64,000 bases of DNA from assembly GCF_005222915.1 (NCBI RefSeq), contig NZ_STFX01000009.1, forward strand, positions 220,605 through 284,604, read 5' to 3'. Under the pieces are notes generated by a model, which did no database searches, was not told where the DNA came from, and was given only the letters and a program-made list of their open reading frames with translations. Position numbers and translations under genes: made by a program. Below are positions 34,269 to 43,078 of the stretch, piece after piece (positions within the stretch are counted from its first letter, which is position 1; each line of letters begins with the position of its first letter). The DNA comes from Rhizobium sp. FKL33. Its GTDB lineage: Bacteria > Pseudomonadota > Alphaproteobacteria > Rhizobiales > Rhizobiaceae.

Positions 34269-34796
34269 ATGCTCGTGAATTACATCCTCCGTATGGTGGC
34301 GCCGAATCGCTGCGCTGTCGTTCGCATGTCCGCCGGTCGGAATTCGGCGTTGCGGCGTTCGTTCGCGTTGTTTGCTGCGCCCTTGGCCATCGGTTTCGGC
34401 GCGGCGCTCGCGGCCCCGAACGTGGCGAAGGCGGAGTTCCGCGTCTGCAACGCCACGCAGAATCTCGTCGGCGTGGCCATCGGCTATCGCGCCAAGGAAG
34501 GATGGATTTCCGAAGGATGGTGGCAGATACCCGCAACGACATGCGCCACCCTCATCGAGGGAAAACTGCAGAGCCGGTTCTATTATCTCTATGCGGAAGA
34601 CGCGACGCGCGGCGGCCGGTGGACCGGCAATGTCAACATGTGCGTGGCGGAAAACGAGTTCAAGATCACCGGCGTCCAGGACTGCTATGCCCGCGGCTAT
34701 CAGCAGTTCGGATTCAAGGAATATGACACGGGGCGGCAGGGAAGCTGGATGGTTCAGCTCACCGACACGCCCGCAGCACAAGAAAGCCAGAATTGA
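34269..34796 (+). CDS. DUF1036 family exported protein
   Basis: 175 residues. An N-terminal hydrophobic segment (RRSFALFAAPLAIGFGAALAAPNVAKA) reads as a signal peptide, followed by the DUF1036 domain with conserved cysteines (FRVCNATQN, TTCATLIEG, NMCVAE and DCYARGY). DUF1036 is found in exported proteins of alphaproteobacteria; function unknown. The stop overlaps the pyk start by one base (TGATG), so the genes are coupled. In many rhizobia DUF1036 stands directly before pyk. Confidence 0.8.
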   Translation: MLVNYILRMVAPNRCAVVRMSAGRNSALRRSFALFAAPLAIGFGAALAAPNVAKAEFRVCNATQNLVGVAIGYRAKEGWISEGWWQIPATTCATLIEGKLQSRFYYLYAEDATRGGRWTGNVNMCVAENEFKITGVQDCYARGYQQFGFKEYDTGRQGSWMVQLTDTPAAQESQN

Positions 34797-36235
34797 TGAA
34801 GCGGAACAGGAAAGTCAAAATCCTCGCCACACTTGGTCCAGCCTCCAGCGAAGAGCAGATGATCGAGAAGCTGCATGAGGCCGGGGCGGACCTGTTCCGC
34901 ATCAATATGAGCCATGCCAGCCATGACCTGATGCGGACCCTCATCAGCCGCATCCGCGCTGTGGAAGCCCGTTCGGGCCGCCCGATCGGCATTCTCGCCG
35001 ACTTGCAGGGCCCGAAGCTCCGCGTCGGTAAATTCGCCAGCGGCCCCGTCGACCTGACGCCGGGCCAGACCTTCACCTTCGACAACAATCCCGAGCCGGG
35101 CGACGCCACGCGCGTCAACCTCCCGCATCCGGAGATTCTCGAAGCCGTGAAGCCCGGCCATCGCCTTTTGATCGATGACGGCAAGCTGCATCTGATCGCC
35201 GATGAATGTGATGGCACGAAGATCGTCGCCAAGGTCGTCGCCGGCACCCGCATTTCCGACAAGAAGGGCGTCAGCCTTCCCGACACGCTGCTCGGCATCG
35301 GCGCGCTGACCGAAAAGGATCGCGTCGACCTCGAAGCCGTGCTCGCCACCGGCAGCGTCGACTGGGTGGCGCTGTCCTTCGTGCAGCGTCCGGAAGACCT
35401 CGCCGAAGTGCGCAAGATCTCCAAGGGCCGCGTCGGCCTGATGTCGAAGATCGAAAAGCCGCAGGCGATCGAACGCATCGACGAGATCATCGAGATGTCC
35501 GACGCGCTGATGGTGGCCCGCGGCGATCTCGGCGTGGAAATGCCGCTCGAAGCCGTTCCGGGCCTGCAGAAGCAGCTCACCCGCGCCTGCCGCAAGGTCG
35601 GCAAGCCCGTCGTCGTCGCCACCCAGATGCTGGAATCGATGATCACTGCGCCGGTGCCGACCCGCGCCGAAGTGTCTGACGTCGCCACCGCCGTGTTCGA
35701 AGGCGCCGATGCGATCATGCTCTCGGCGGAATCGGCCTCCGGCCAGTATCCGATCGAAGCGGTCCGGACGATGGCGTCGATCGCCAGCACGGTCGAGAAA
35801 GATCCCTATTACACCAACATCATCCACGCCCAGCGTCCGAAGCCGGAACCGACCGGCGCCGATGCCATCTCGCTCGCCTCGCGTGAAATCGCCGAGACGC
35901 TGAAGCTGACGGCGATCGTCTGCTATACGGGGTCCGGCAACACCGGCCTGCGCGCCGCCCGCGAGCGGCCCACCGTGCCGGTTCTCGCGCTGTCGCCGAT
36001 CATCGAGACGGCGCGCCGTCTGTCGGTGGTCTGGGGCCTGCATTGCGTGGTGACGGAAGACGCGTCCGACCTCGACGACATGGTCAATCGCGCCTGCCGC
36101 ATCGTCCATGCCGAAGGCTTCGGTAAGCCGGGCGACCGCGTCATCATCACCGCCGGCGTTCCACTGGGCACGCCGGGCGCAACCAACATGCTGCGCATCG
36201 CCTATATCGGTTCGGACGGCCAGAGCGGCGTCTGA
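34796..36235 (+). CDS. pyk: Pyruvate kinase
   Basis: 479 residues with the fold of pyruvate kinase: NMSHAS early on (phosphate site), the lysine in LMSKIEKPQAIE, the metal-site acids in RGDLGVEMP and ATQMLESM. It converts phosphoenolpyruvate and ADP to pyruvate and ATP in the last step of glycolysis. The start at 34796 is the ATG of TGATG; a TTG one codon earlier is possible. Its stop directly abuts the stop of the next gene (TGATCA), with no spacer. Confidence 0.97.
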   Translation: MKRNRKVKILATLGPASSEEQMIEKLHEAGADLFRINMSHASHDLMRTLISRIRAVEARSGRPIGILADLQGPKLRVGKFASGPVDLTPGQTFTFDNNPEPGDATRVNLPHPEILEAVKPGHRLLIDDGKLHLIADECDGTKIVAKVVAGTRISDKKGVSLPDTLLGIGALTEKDRVDLEAVLATGSVDWVALSFVQRPEDLAEVRKISKGRVGLMSKIEKPQAIERIDEIIEMSDALMVARGDLGVEMPLEAVPGLQKQLTRACRKVGKPVVVATQMLESMITAPVPTRAEVSDVATAVFEGADAIMLSAESASGQYPIEAVRTMASIASTVEKDPYYTNIIHAQRPKPEPTGADAISLASREIAETLKLTAIVCYTGSGNTGLRAARERPTVPVLALSPIIETARRLSVVWGLHCVVTEDASDLDDMVNRACRIVHAEGFGKPGDRVIITAGVPLGTPGATNMLRIAYIGSDGQSGV

Positions 36236-37294
36236 TCAGGATTTCGGCGCGATCCGCGCCTCGACTTCACGCATGATGCTTTCGAGATCGCGGGGCTTTC
36301 CCGCGATCTTTTCTATTGCGGCAATGGCCAGGTCGGTGGCGATATAGTCAGGCTTGTGGCCGAGATTGCGCACCCACAAAAGCTCCGAATTCGGCAGATC
36401 CCGCTTCAGCCCGCGCGAATGGATTTCCTCCAACACGATATCGTCGCTGTCGCCGGTGATGACGATCGCCGGCGCCGTGATCTCCTTGTAGCGCGGTTGC
36501 GCCTCTTTCACGTAAGCCAGCAGATTGGCGACGTCGCGGGCATTGTCGCAGAAATTGTCTGGCCTCAGCACCAGAGGGATCGCGGCCCGATCGAGGTAAC
36601 CCTTGGGAACGGGATTGGGCGCGAAGACATGCACGGCGCCCTTGCTCAACTGCATCAGCCCCGCCGGCAGCGCCACCGTGTTGCAGAAGATCGGTCCGAT
36701 CACCGGCGTGTTGGCGAGATCGTAATACCAATCCACGCCGCCCGGCCAGGGATGGGTCGCGGGGGACAGAAACACCAGCCCAAGCGTCATGTCCGGGTGA
36801 AAGAGCGCGAAACTCGCCGCCGTCGCGCCGCCGAAGGAGTGACCGATGATGATGGCGCGGGCGATTCCCTTTTTTCGCATCAGCGCGGCGATCGCATCCG
36901 CCTGTCCCGCCGGCGTCAGGTTTTCGGGGCCGCCGCGTTCGGAATAGCCATGGCCGGGGCGGTCGACGAACAACATCTCCGCCCTGTCCTTGAGCGGCTC
37001 GAAGAAGGCGCCCCAGGGGTCGCGCAGATTGCCGCTCGCGCCATGGATGAAGACGAGCGGCGGCAAGTCGGCCTCGGCGGGCTCAGGCCAATGCAGACTG
37101 TTCATCCGGAAGCCGCCGACATCGGTCAATTCGCCTGTATTGGGGTAGCGGCTCGCGATGCGGGCGGCTTCCCAGCGGCTGAAGGCGTAGGCGAGGGCGG
37201 CAAGCGTTGCGACGCCCATGAGGATGGCGACGAGGAATTTCGCGAGGACGATCATGAGGGCCGGTTGAATGAAGGATGGTAGAGGCTCAGACAC
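36236..37294 (-). CDS. Alpha/beta-hydrolase, membrane-anchored
   Basis: 352 residues from GTG. An N-terminal transmembrane segment (ALMIVLAKFLVAILMGVATLAALAYAF) precedes the alpha/beta-hydrolase domain: FIHGASGN (oxyanion), nucleophile serine in IIIGHSFGGA, aspartate in ITGDSDDIV and histidine in RNLGHKPDY. Members hydrolyse esters or related bonds; substrate unknown. The domain would face the periplasm or cytoplasm depending on topology. The stop abuts that of pyk, so the genes converge without a spacer. Confidence 0.85.
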   Translation of the reverse strand: MSEPLPSFIQPALMIVLAKFLVAILMGVATLAALAYAFSRWEAARIASRYPNTGELTDVGGFRMNSLHWPEPAEADLPPLVFIHGASGNLRDPWGAFFEPLKDRAEMLFVDRPGHGYSERGGPENLTPAGQADAIAALMRKKGIARAIIIGHSFGGATAASFALFHPDMTLGLVFLSPATHPWPGGVDWYYDLANTPVIGPIFCNTVALPAGLMQLSKGAVHVFAPNPVPKGYLDRAAIPLVLRPDNFCDNARDVANLLAYVKEAQPRYKEITAPAIVITGDSDDIVLEEIHSRGLKRDLPNSELLWVRNLGHKPDYIATDLAIAAIEKIAGKPRDLESIMREVEARIAPKS

Positions 37295-37320
37295 TGATAC
37301 GCATCCTGGGCCCGAAGGTT

Positions 37321-37926
37321 TCAGGTGCGCTGGCCATCGATCTTGATCATCAGCTCGATCGCTCGCTTCTGCGCGTCGCGGTCGGCCGGGTAGCGATCGA
37401 GATAGGCCTGTAGCGCCTCGAGCGCCTGCTGGTCGCGTCCCGACTGGGCCAGGATTGCAGCGAGCCCCGAAAGCGCACCGAGATGTCTGGGCTCGAGCGT
37501 CAGCACATGGGCGGTGTCAGCCATGGCCTTGGGGAAATTGCCCATCTGGTAATGCAGCGTGGCGCGGGCGTTCCACCCGCCGGCGTAGTCAGGCGCAAGC
37601 AGCGTGACCTGATCGAGAAAATCGAGCGCCGCGCCGAAGCGCTTCTCCTCGTTCGCCTTGCGGGCGTTTTCCATCAAGAGGTCGACCGTGGCGCTGCCCG
37701 AATAAGCCAGGCCGCCGACGATCCGGTCGGCGATCAGTCTGGCCGCCTGCGGGTTGCGCTCTTTCTTGAGCTGGGCGAACAGGAGATCCATCTCCTGGTC
37801 CGGCGGCGTCAATGGTGGGATCTTCTGCTCGACAATCCGCTCCGGCGCGGGCGCAGACGTCTTGGTCTCCGCTGCGAGCAGGGGAGAGGTCAGGGCGAGG
37901 GAGAGGGCAAATACAAAAAAGCGCAT
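37321..37926 (-). CDS. Exported tetratricopeptide repeat protein
   Basis: 201 residues. The start is placed at MRFFVFALSLALTSPLLAAETKT, a clear signal peptide; the upstream frame would hide it behind 13 residues. Two or three TPR units follow (FGAALDFLDQVTLLAPDYAG, NFPKAMADTAHVLTLEPRH, DQQALEALQAYLDRYPAD), forming a periplasmic protein-interaction platform. Function unknown. The gene is 26 bases upstream of the hydrolase start on the same strand. Confidence 0.8.
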   Translation of the reverse strand: MRFFVFALSLALTSPLLAAETKTSAPAPERIVEQKIPPLTPPDQEMDLLFAQLKKERNPQAARLIADRIVGGLAYSGSATVDLLMENARKANEEKRFGAALDFLDQVTLLAPDYAGGWNARATLHYQMGNFPKAMADTAHVLTLEPRHLGALSGLAAILAQSGRDQQALEALQAYLDRYPADRDAQKRAIELMIKIDGQRT

Positions 37927-37963
37927 GGCGGGTATGGTAACCCGCCAGCGCCAATTCGCCAAC

Positions 37964-37990
37964 AAAAAAGCTGAAGCCGGGCTGATCAGC
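37964..37990 (-). terminator. Probable terminator of rpmJ
   Basis: On the minus strand, GCTGA and TCAGC pair across the rpmJ stop codon and are followed by six T. The stem is short, so efficiency is uncertain. Confidence 0.45.
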
Positions 37991-38111
37991 CCTGGCGCGC
38001 CTTGTAGCGCGGGTTCAGCTTGTTGATGATGTAGATCCGGCCCTTGCGGCGGACCAGACGGTTTTCACGATGACGTGCCTTGAGCGCTTTCAGCGAATTC
38101 TTGATCTTCAT
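37986..38111 (-). CDS. rpmJ: Ribosomal protein bL36
   Basis: 41 residues starting [20 protein letters not shown], the usual bL36 length. It has no cysteine and so lacks the zinc site of the C-plus form. It sits at the peptidyl-transferase side of the large ribosomal subunit. A 12-bp hairpin lies in its leader. The gene stands alone, away from the ribosomal operons, as in other alphaproteobacteria. Confidence 0.9.
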   Translation of the reverse strand: MKIKNSLKALKARHRENRLVRRKGRIYIINKLNPRYKARQG

Positions 38112-38163
38112 TGTACTGATCCGGACCTGTTTGCCGGTCGCCCGGCGTGACTGACAATTCAAA

Positions 38164-38190
38164 GGCGCGCCTTTCAGGGAAGGGCGCGCC
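38164..38190. other. 12-bp hairpin in the rpmJ leader
   Basis: GGCGCGCCTTTC and GAAGGGCGCGCC pair around an AGG loop. It lies 52 bases upstream of the rpmJ start on its transcribed side and could be a leader structure or the terminator of a passing transcript. No T run of more than three bases follows. Confidence 0.5.
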
Positions 38191-38275
38191 CGAAGTTGGG
38201 AGGCATGTAACGGGAGACTCTATTTCTGTCAACCGCACCGGCTGCTTTTTCAACGTTTCAGCCTGTTTTCCCAAT

Positions 38276-38300
38276 CAAAAAGCCGGCCCGCAGGCCGGCT
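38276..38300 (-). terminator. Intrinsic terminator of the DUF1465 gene
   Basis: AGCCGGCC-CGCA-GGCCGGCT gives an 8-bp stem. On the minus strand it is followed by TTTTGATTG. It lies 34 bases after the stop codon. Confidence 0.75.
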
Positions 38301-38333
38301 TCAAAGCATGTCCACGCCGGTGGCGCGGTTGTG

Positions 38334-38852
38334 TTACTGGCCGCCGAAGGCGGTCTTCAGAAGCGAAAGCTGCGCCTGGACGGAATTCTGGTTGTTGGCT
38401 TCGATGGCCGGAACTTCCGACGGACGGTAGATCTCGCGGTCGAGGATCGACACCCGATTCTGCAGGCGCACCGAGCGGTCGACGAGGTCGCGGAACGCTT
38501 CCGGCAGATCGCTCCAGCCCGGCGCGTTGCGGTCGACGTTGAAGGAGTCGAGACGCACCTTCTTCTTTTCGGAGACGACCTGTTCGCGGGTCATTTCGCC
38601 GTTGTTGATCGCCCGCTGCAAGAGCAGCCAGGAGGCGACCTGCATGAGACGGGTGGTCAGGCGCATCGATTCGGCGGCGTAGAGCACCGAGGACATGCGC
38701 GGCAGGCTCTTGGAAGCCAGGCGGCCTGCGCCGTCGAGATAGCTCGCCGTCTCTTCGACCAGGGCCATGCCTTCGGCATAGAGCGCCTTGAACTGCGAAG
38801 ACGAGGCGACGTGGCCGGCAAAACTGATGGTGTTGGCGCCCGATTCAAGCAT
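38334..38852 (-). CDS. DUF1465 family protein
   Basis: 172 residues from an ATG preceded by AGGAAA. The protein is largely helical: FKALYAEGMALVEETASYL, then LTTRLMQVASWLLLQRAIN, and a C-terminal region with LPEAFRDLVDRSVRLQNRVSILD. The DUF1465 family is conserved in alphaproteobacteria and uncharacterised. A CtrA-like box lies 118 bases upstream, which would put it under cell-cycle control. Confidence 0.8.
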   Translation of the reverse strand: MLESGANTISFAGHVASSSQFKALYAEGMALVEETASYLDGAGRLASKSLPRMSSVLYAAESMRLTTRLMQVASWLLLQRAINNGEMTREQVVSEKKKVRLDSFNVDRNAPGWSDLPEAFRDLVDRSVRLQNRVSILDREIYRPSEVPAIEANNQNSVQAQLSLLKTAFGGQ

Positions 38853-38969
38853 TGTCGTTTCCTGTTTACGCATGACTACACTAACGATCCGTGCCAGCAT
38901 TAAGATCCGTCTGGACCGCTCTTCTTAACAGGATCATGCCGCCAGTCCCGGCTTTTCGCAACATGATTC

Positions 38970-38984
38970 TTAAGGAAGGGTTAA
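38970..38984. promoter_or_regulatory. CtrA-like box upstream of the DUF1465 gene
   Basis: TTAA-GGAAGGG-TTAA matches the full TTAA-N7-TTAA consensus for CtrA. It lies in the intergenic region from which the DUF1465 gene is read on the minus strand. Confidence 0.45.
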
Positions 38985-39054
38985 TCTCCACAAGTTGACT
39001 CGAAAGCGGTGGAACTCCCGCGCTCGGGCCGCCCGTAACCCGGCCGGAAAAAGC

Positions 39055-39180
39055 GCAAAAAAAGAGCCGCGAAAAGCGGCTCTCAAGGTAAAACAGGGAG
39101 AAAAATCAGACCACTTCTCAAGGCGAGACCGTCTGAATCCAGAAGCTCTGGATAACAACAGTTATACGCCGAGACGGTTA
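39055..39180 (-). ncRNA. Candidate structured small RNA with intrinsic terminator
   Basis: On the minus strand an outer stem (ACCGTCT at 39178-39172 with AGACGGT at 39134-39128) encloses a perfect 7-bp hairpin (ATCCAGA/TCTGGAT at 39153-39137). About 45 bases later a GAGCCGC/GCGGCTC terminator (39082-39064) is followed by a T run. TATACT just upstream gives a possible -10; a -35 is weak. No coding frame explains this. About 125 bases long; no family was recognised. Confidence 0.55.
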
Positions 39181-39374
39181 ACAAACAGTATAGATTCTGT
39201 TTGCTTCCGCTACGGCAAGTCAAAATGGCACGGGCGGTCTTGCCGCGCCGATCCGCGGGAGCGGCCAGGCGTCATGCCGGTGGACAGCATGGGATTCACC
39301 GCCTGCTTGCCTCTTCAATTCGGCGCAATTCTCATTTAGTTTCCAAGCCGACATTTGCAGGAGTGGACAGGTTC

Positions 39375-40403
39375 ATGGCCGGTGCGGGTTTTTTCGGGGG
39401 CGACCAAGGCGAATCGGCGGAGGGGGCGGGCTATGGGCGCAAGCTTTCGAGCCCGATGTCCTATTTCTGGACGATGGTGGTGTTTCTCATTCTGGTCGGT
39501 TTCGCCGGCGCCATCCTCTTCCGGCAGGCGCATACGGCCTTTTCGGCCAATCCCGGCCTCAACGGGCTGATTCTCGGCGTGGCGCTGATCGGCATTCTGC
39601 TGGCTTTCAACCATGTGCTGGCGCTGAGGCCTGAAGTTCGCTGGTTCAACTCTTTCCGCGCCGTCGGCAGCGCCGAGAAGGTAGGCCGCGATCCGGTGAT
39701 GCTCGCGCCGATGCGGGCGCTGATGGGCTCGTCCAACACCGGCGCCATTTCCACCGCGGCCCTTCGCTCCATTCTCGATTCCATCGCGACCCGCCTCGAC
39801 GACACCCGAGACACCACGCGCTATCTCACCGGTCTCCTGGTTTTTCTCGGCCTGCTCGGCACTTTCTGGGGTCTGCTCGGCACGATCGGCTCGATCAATT
39901 CGGTCATCCAGGGCCTCGATCCCGGCACCGGCGAGAGCGCCGACATTCTCAACACGCTGAAACAGGGTCTGTCCGCGCCGCTTCAGGGCATGGGCACCGC
40001 CTTTTCGTCTTCGCTCTTCGGTCTCTCGGGTTCGCTGATCCTCGGCTTCCTCGATCTGCAGGCCGGCCGGGCGCAGAACCGCTTTTATAACGAGCTCGAG
40101 AACTGGCTGTCTTCGGTCACCGACGTGTCCTCCGATTTCGCTCCCGTCATCGAGGCGGGGACCGGGTCGACCGAGGAGCTCAAGTCGCTCTCCGAACAGC
40201 TGGTGCGCATCACCCAGGAAGGCGGCGGCAATCAGCGCTCCACCGCCGCCATGGCCAGCCTCGCCGAGGGCATCCAGGGACTGGTGCGCAACATGCGCAC
40301 CGAACAGCAGATGCTGCGCGACTGGATCGAGGCGCAGCAGGAGGAAGCCAAGGCGCTACGCCGGACGCTCGACAAGCTGACCGAAAAATTCGAGGACAAG
40401 TGA
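39375..40403 (+). CDS. MotA/TolQ/ExbB-like proton-channel protein
   Basis: 342 residues. Three membrane segments are clear (YFWTMVVFLILVGFAGAILF, then LNGLILGVALIGILLAFNHVLA and TGLLVFLGLLGTFWGLLGTIG), followed by the TolQ/ExbB-type region FLDLQAGRAQ and a long C-terminal helix. The start is placed at MAGAGFFGG. It is one base upstream of an OmpA-domain gene, a pair that makes a proton-driven envelope motor in rhizobia, related to MotAB and TolQR. It probably powers an unknown envelope process. Confidence 0.8.
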   Translation: MAGAGFFGGDQGESAEGAGYGRKLSSPMSYFWTMVVFLILVGFAGAILFRQAHTAFSANPGLNGLILGVALIGILLAFNHVLALRPEVRWFNSFRAVGSAEKVGRDPVMLAPMRALMGSSNTGAISTAALRSILDSIATRLDDTRDTTRYLTGLLVFLGLLGTFWGLLGTIGSINSVIQGLDPGTGESADILNTLKQGLSAPLQGMGTAFSSSLFGLSGSLILGFLDLQAGRAQNRFYNELENWLSSVTDVSSDFAPVIEAGTGSTEELKSLSEQLVRITQEGGGNQRSTAAMASLAEGIQGLVRNMRTEQQMLRDWIEAQQEEAKALRRTLDKLTEKFEDK

Positions 40404-40404
40404 G

Positions 40405-41433
40405 ATGGCCTTGCGGCGTCGCGGCGGCCAGCGCAGCATCGATTACTGGCCCGGTTTCGTGGATGCGCTCTCCACGCTGCTCATGGCTATCATGTTCCTT
40501 CTCACGGTCTTCGTGCTCGGCCAGTTCATCCTCAGCCGCGAGATTACCGGCAAGGACGAGGTGCTCGATCGGCTGAACAGCCAGATCAACGAGCTGACCC
40601 AGCTGCTCGCGCTCGAAAAGGGCAGCAAGCAGGATGTCGAGGACAGTCTCGCCAACATTCAGGCCCAGCTGGCCGACGCCGAGAGCGAGAAGTCGCGGCT
40701 GCAGAAGCTTCTCGATCAGGGGACAGGCTCCTCCGACGTGGCCAACAAGCGGATCGGAGAACTTTCGGGCGAACTCGACGCGCAGAAGCAGATCAGCGAG
40801 CAGGCGCTCAACCAGGTCGAGCTCCTCAACCAGCAGATCGCCGCGCTCCGCTCGCAGATCGCCGCCGTCGAGCAGGCGCTGCAGCTGTCGGAGGCGCGCG
40901 ACAAGAATTCCCAGGCCAAGATCGCCGATCTCGGCCGCCGCCTCAATGTCGCGCTCGCCCAGCGCGTCCAGGAGCTCAATCGCTACAGGTCCGATTTCTT
41001 CGGCCGTCTGAGGGAGATCCTGTCCGATCGCGAGAATATCCGCATCGTCGGCGACCGTTTCGTCTTCCAATCGGAAGTGCTGTTCCCGTCGGGCGGCTCG
41101 GATCTCAACCCTGCCGGCCAGGAGGAAATGGGCAAGCTGGCCGCGGCGCTGATCGAGCTCACCAAGGAAATTCCGGCTGAGATCGACTGGGTGCTGCGCG
41201 TCGACGGCCATACCGACAATGTGCCGCTCACCGGCTCCGGGCGCTATCGCGACAATTGGGAACTGTCTTCGGCACGCGCCACCTCGGTGGTCAAGTTCCT
41301 GATTTCCAAGGGCGTCCCGGCCAATCGCCTGGTTGCGGCCGGCTTCGGCGAATTCCAGCCGATCGCCGAGGGCGACACGCCGGAAGCAAGGGATCAGAAC
41401 CGCCGCATCGAATTGAAGCTGACCGAGAAATGA
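40405..41433 (+). CDS. OmpA/MotB-domain peptidoglycan-binding protein
   Basis: 342 residues. One transmembrane helix (ALSTLLMAIMFLLTVFVLGQFIL) is followed by a long coiled coil (residues about 60-200) and an OmpA-like C-terminal domain with VDGHTDNVPL and NWELSSARATSVVKFLI, typical of MotB and TolR/OmpA peptidoglycan binding. It is the stator-like partner of the channel protein one base upstream. The coiled coil is longer than in MotB and may act as a spacer through the periplasm. Confidence 0.85.
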   Translation: MALRRRGGQRSIDYWPGFVDALSTLLMAIMFLLTVFVLGQFILSREITGKDEVLDRLNSQINELTQLLALEKGSKQDVEDSLANIQAQLADAESEKSRLQKLLDQGTGSSDVANKRIGELSGELDAQKQISEQALNQVELLNQQIAALRSQIAAVEQALQLSEARDKNSQAKIADLGRRLNVALAQRVQELNRYRSDFFGRLREILSDRENIRIVGDRFVFQSEVLFPSGGSDLNPAGQEEMGKLAAALIELTKEIPAEIDWVLRVDGHTDNVPLTGSGRYRDNWELSSARATSVVKFLISKGVPANRLVAAGFGEFQPIAEGDTPEARDQNRRIELKLTEK

Positions 41434-41589
41434 TCATTCGCGCAGGAGCGCGGTCATACCCAGGGCGGCGAGCATCACGAGCGCGATCTTCCAGAAATCG
41501 CGCCGTCGCCTGAGGCCCGGCAGACCGAGCGGCCGGACGATATGCAAAACCATGAGGATGACGCCGAGAAGCGGAAGAATTTTCGCCAA
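41434..41589 (-). CDS. Small two-helix membrane protein
   Basis: 51 residues from TTG with AAGGA eight bases upstream. It reads MAKILPLLGVILMVLHIV-RPLGLPGLRRR-DFWKIALVMLAALGMTALL, two hydrophobic helices with a basic loop between them. The stop directly abuts the stop of the OmpA-domain gene. Too short for routine detection, but composition and spacing support it. Function unknown. Confidence 0.55.
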   Translation of the reverse strand: MAKILPLLGVILMVLHIVRPLGLPGLRRRRDFWKIALVMLAALGMTALLRE

Positions 41590-41779
41590 ATCTCAAATCC
41601 TTAAAAGTTTTGCCTTAGTCTCGGCGGGATGATCCGCTTTTTGGCGGCGCATGGGCAAGCGGCGACGCCGGGGGACGATAGGCGAATCGCGGCCTTGCCG
41701 AAATCCATATCACCGCTCTCCGGTCTCGTCAGGCTCAGCCGCGCGGGGACGGTCGAGGCACTGGCTCAGAGGATCGACG

Positions 41780-43078
41780 ATGCCGCAAAATCTCGTTTCC
41801 GTCATGGCGCTTCTCATCGGAACGCTGTTTCTCTATCTCGGAAACGGTCTGCACAGTCTCGTCATGCCCATGCGCGGCACGTCGGAAGGCTATTCCGAAA
41901 CCATTCTCGGCTTCTTCGGCACCTCCTGGGCGGCGGGCTTCGTGCTCGGCTGCATCTTTGCCCGCCCGCTGGTCAAGCGCATGGGCCATGTCCGCGCCTT
42001 TTCCGGCTTCATCTCGCTGATCGCCATCATCGCGCTGATGACCGGCATCGTCATCAATCCCACATTCTGGGTTCTGTCGCGCGCCGCCACCGGCTTCGGC
42101 ACCGCGGCGACCGCCATGATCATCGAAAGCTGGCTCAACGAACGCGCCAGCAATGAGAGCCGCGGCATGATCTTCTCGCTCTACATCTCGATCACGCTGA
42201 TCGGCATCGTCGGCGGGCAGATGACGGTCGCCTTCGTCGACATACAGACGCCGATCCTGTTCATGATCGCCGGCATCTTCTATTGCGTGGCGATGATCCC
42301 GACGCTGGTGTCCAACGCGCAGTCGCCGGCGCCGCTCAGCGAGATCAAGCTCGACCTCGCCGCGCTTTACCGCAATTCGCCCGTCTCCTTCATCGGCATC
42401 CTGTTGGTCGGCATCGCCAACGGCGCTTGGGGCACGCTCGGCGCCGTGTTCGGCGCGAAAGCCGGCCTCTCCTCCGGCGACATCGCGCTGATGATGACCA
42501 TCACCATCTTCGCCGGCGCGGCCATGCAGATGCCGGCCGGCCGCATGTCCGATCGCATGGACCGGCGTTATGTTCTCGCCATTCTATCGGGCATCGCCTG
42601 GCTCGCCGGCATCCAGATCTTCCTGCTCGAACCGCAGAACGTGCTGACGCTGCTTCTGCTGATCGGCGTCTATGGCGCCACCGCCAATGCGCTCTATCCG
42701 ATCGCGGTGGCGCACGCCAACGACTTCGCCAAGCCGTCCGACTTCATGAATGTCTCGGGGGGCCTCCTTCTGCTCTATGGCGTCGGCACGGTGATCGGGC
42801 CCACGCTTGGCGGCCCGATCATGGAGCGTTTCGGACCCTATGCGCTGCTCGGCGTCACGGCGGCGGCGCATGCGCTGATCACGGTTTACGCCATCGTCCG
42901 TTCGCGCCTGCGCGCGCCGATCCCGGTGGGAGAACGCGACAGCTACCGGAGCATCTCTTCTGGGACCCAGACCACGCCGGAAAGTCTGGCGCTCAACCCG
43001 CGTTCTCAGCTATCCTCCGCCGCCTCTGACCAGACGCCGGCCAAGCCGGCCAGCGACGCAGGAGTGGAAGCCGCATGA
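41780..43078 (+). CDS. MFS transporter
   Basis: 432 residues with 12 predicted spans. The start at MPQNLVSVMALLIG is set by AGAGGA; the upstream in-frame extension is arginine/serine-rich and was rejected. Visible motifs are FARPLVKRMGHVRAF near the loop 2 signature and MSDRMDRR between the halves. The C-terminal 50 residues are polar and low complexity (TPESLALNPRSQLSSAAS). The group is related to YcaD-like permeases; the substrate is unknown. It overlaps DUF1192 by four bases. Confidence 0.85.
   Translation: MPQNLVSVMALLIGTLFLYLGNGLHSLVMPMRGTSEGYSETILGFFGTSWAAGFVLGCIFARPLVKRMGHVRAFSGFISLIAIIALMTGIVINPTFWVLSRAATGFGTAATAMIIESWLNERASNESRGMIFSLYISITLIGIVGGQMTVAFVDIQTPILFMIAGIFYCVAMIPTLVSNAQSPAPLSEIKLDLAALYRNSPVSFIGILLVGIANGAWGTLGAVFGAKAGLSSGDIALMMTITIFAGAAMQMPAGRMSDRMDRRYVLAILSGIAWLAGIQIFLLEPQNVLTLLLLIGVYGATANALYPIAVAHANDFAKPSDFMNVSGGLLLLYGVGTVIGPTLGGPIMERFGPYALLGVTAAAHALITVYAIVRSRLRAPIPVGERDSYRSISSGTQTTPESLALNPRSQLSSAASDQTPAKPASDAGVEAA

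Noticed and set aside
34754-36109. A 451-codon minus-strand frame opposite pyk
   Set aside because: Pyruvate kinase motifs on the plus strand are complete; the antisense product has no recognisable domain.
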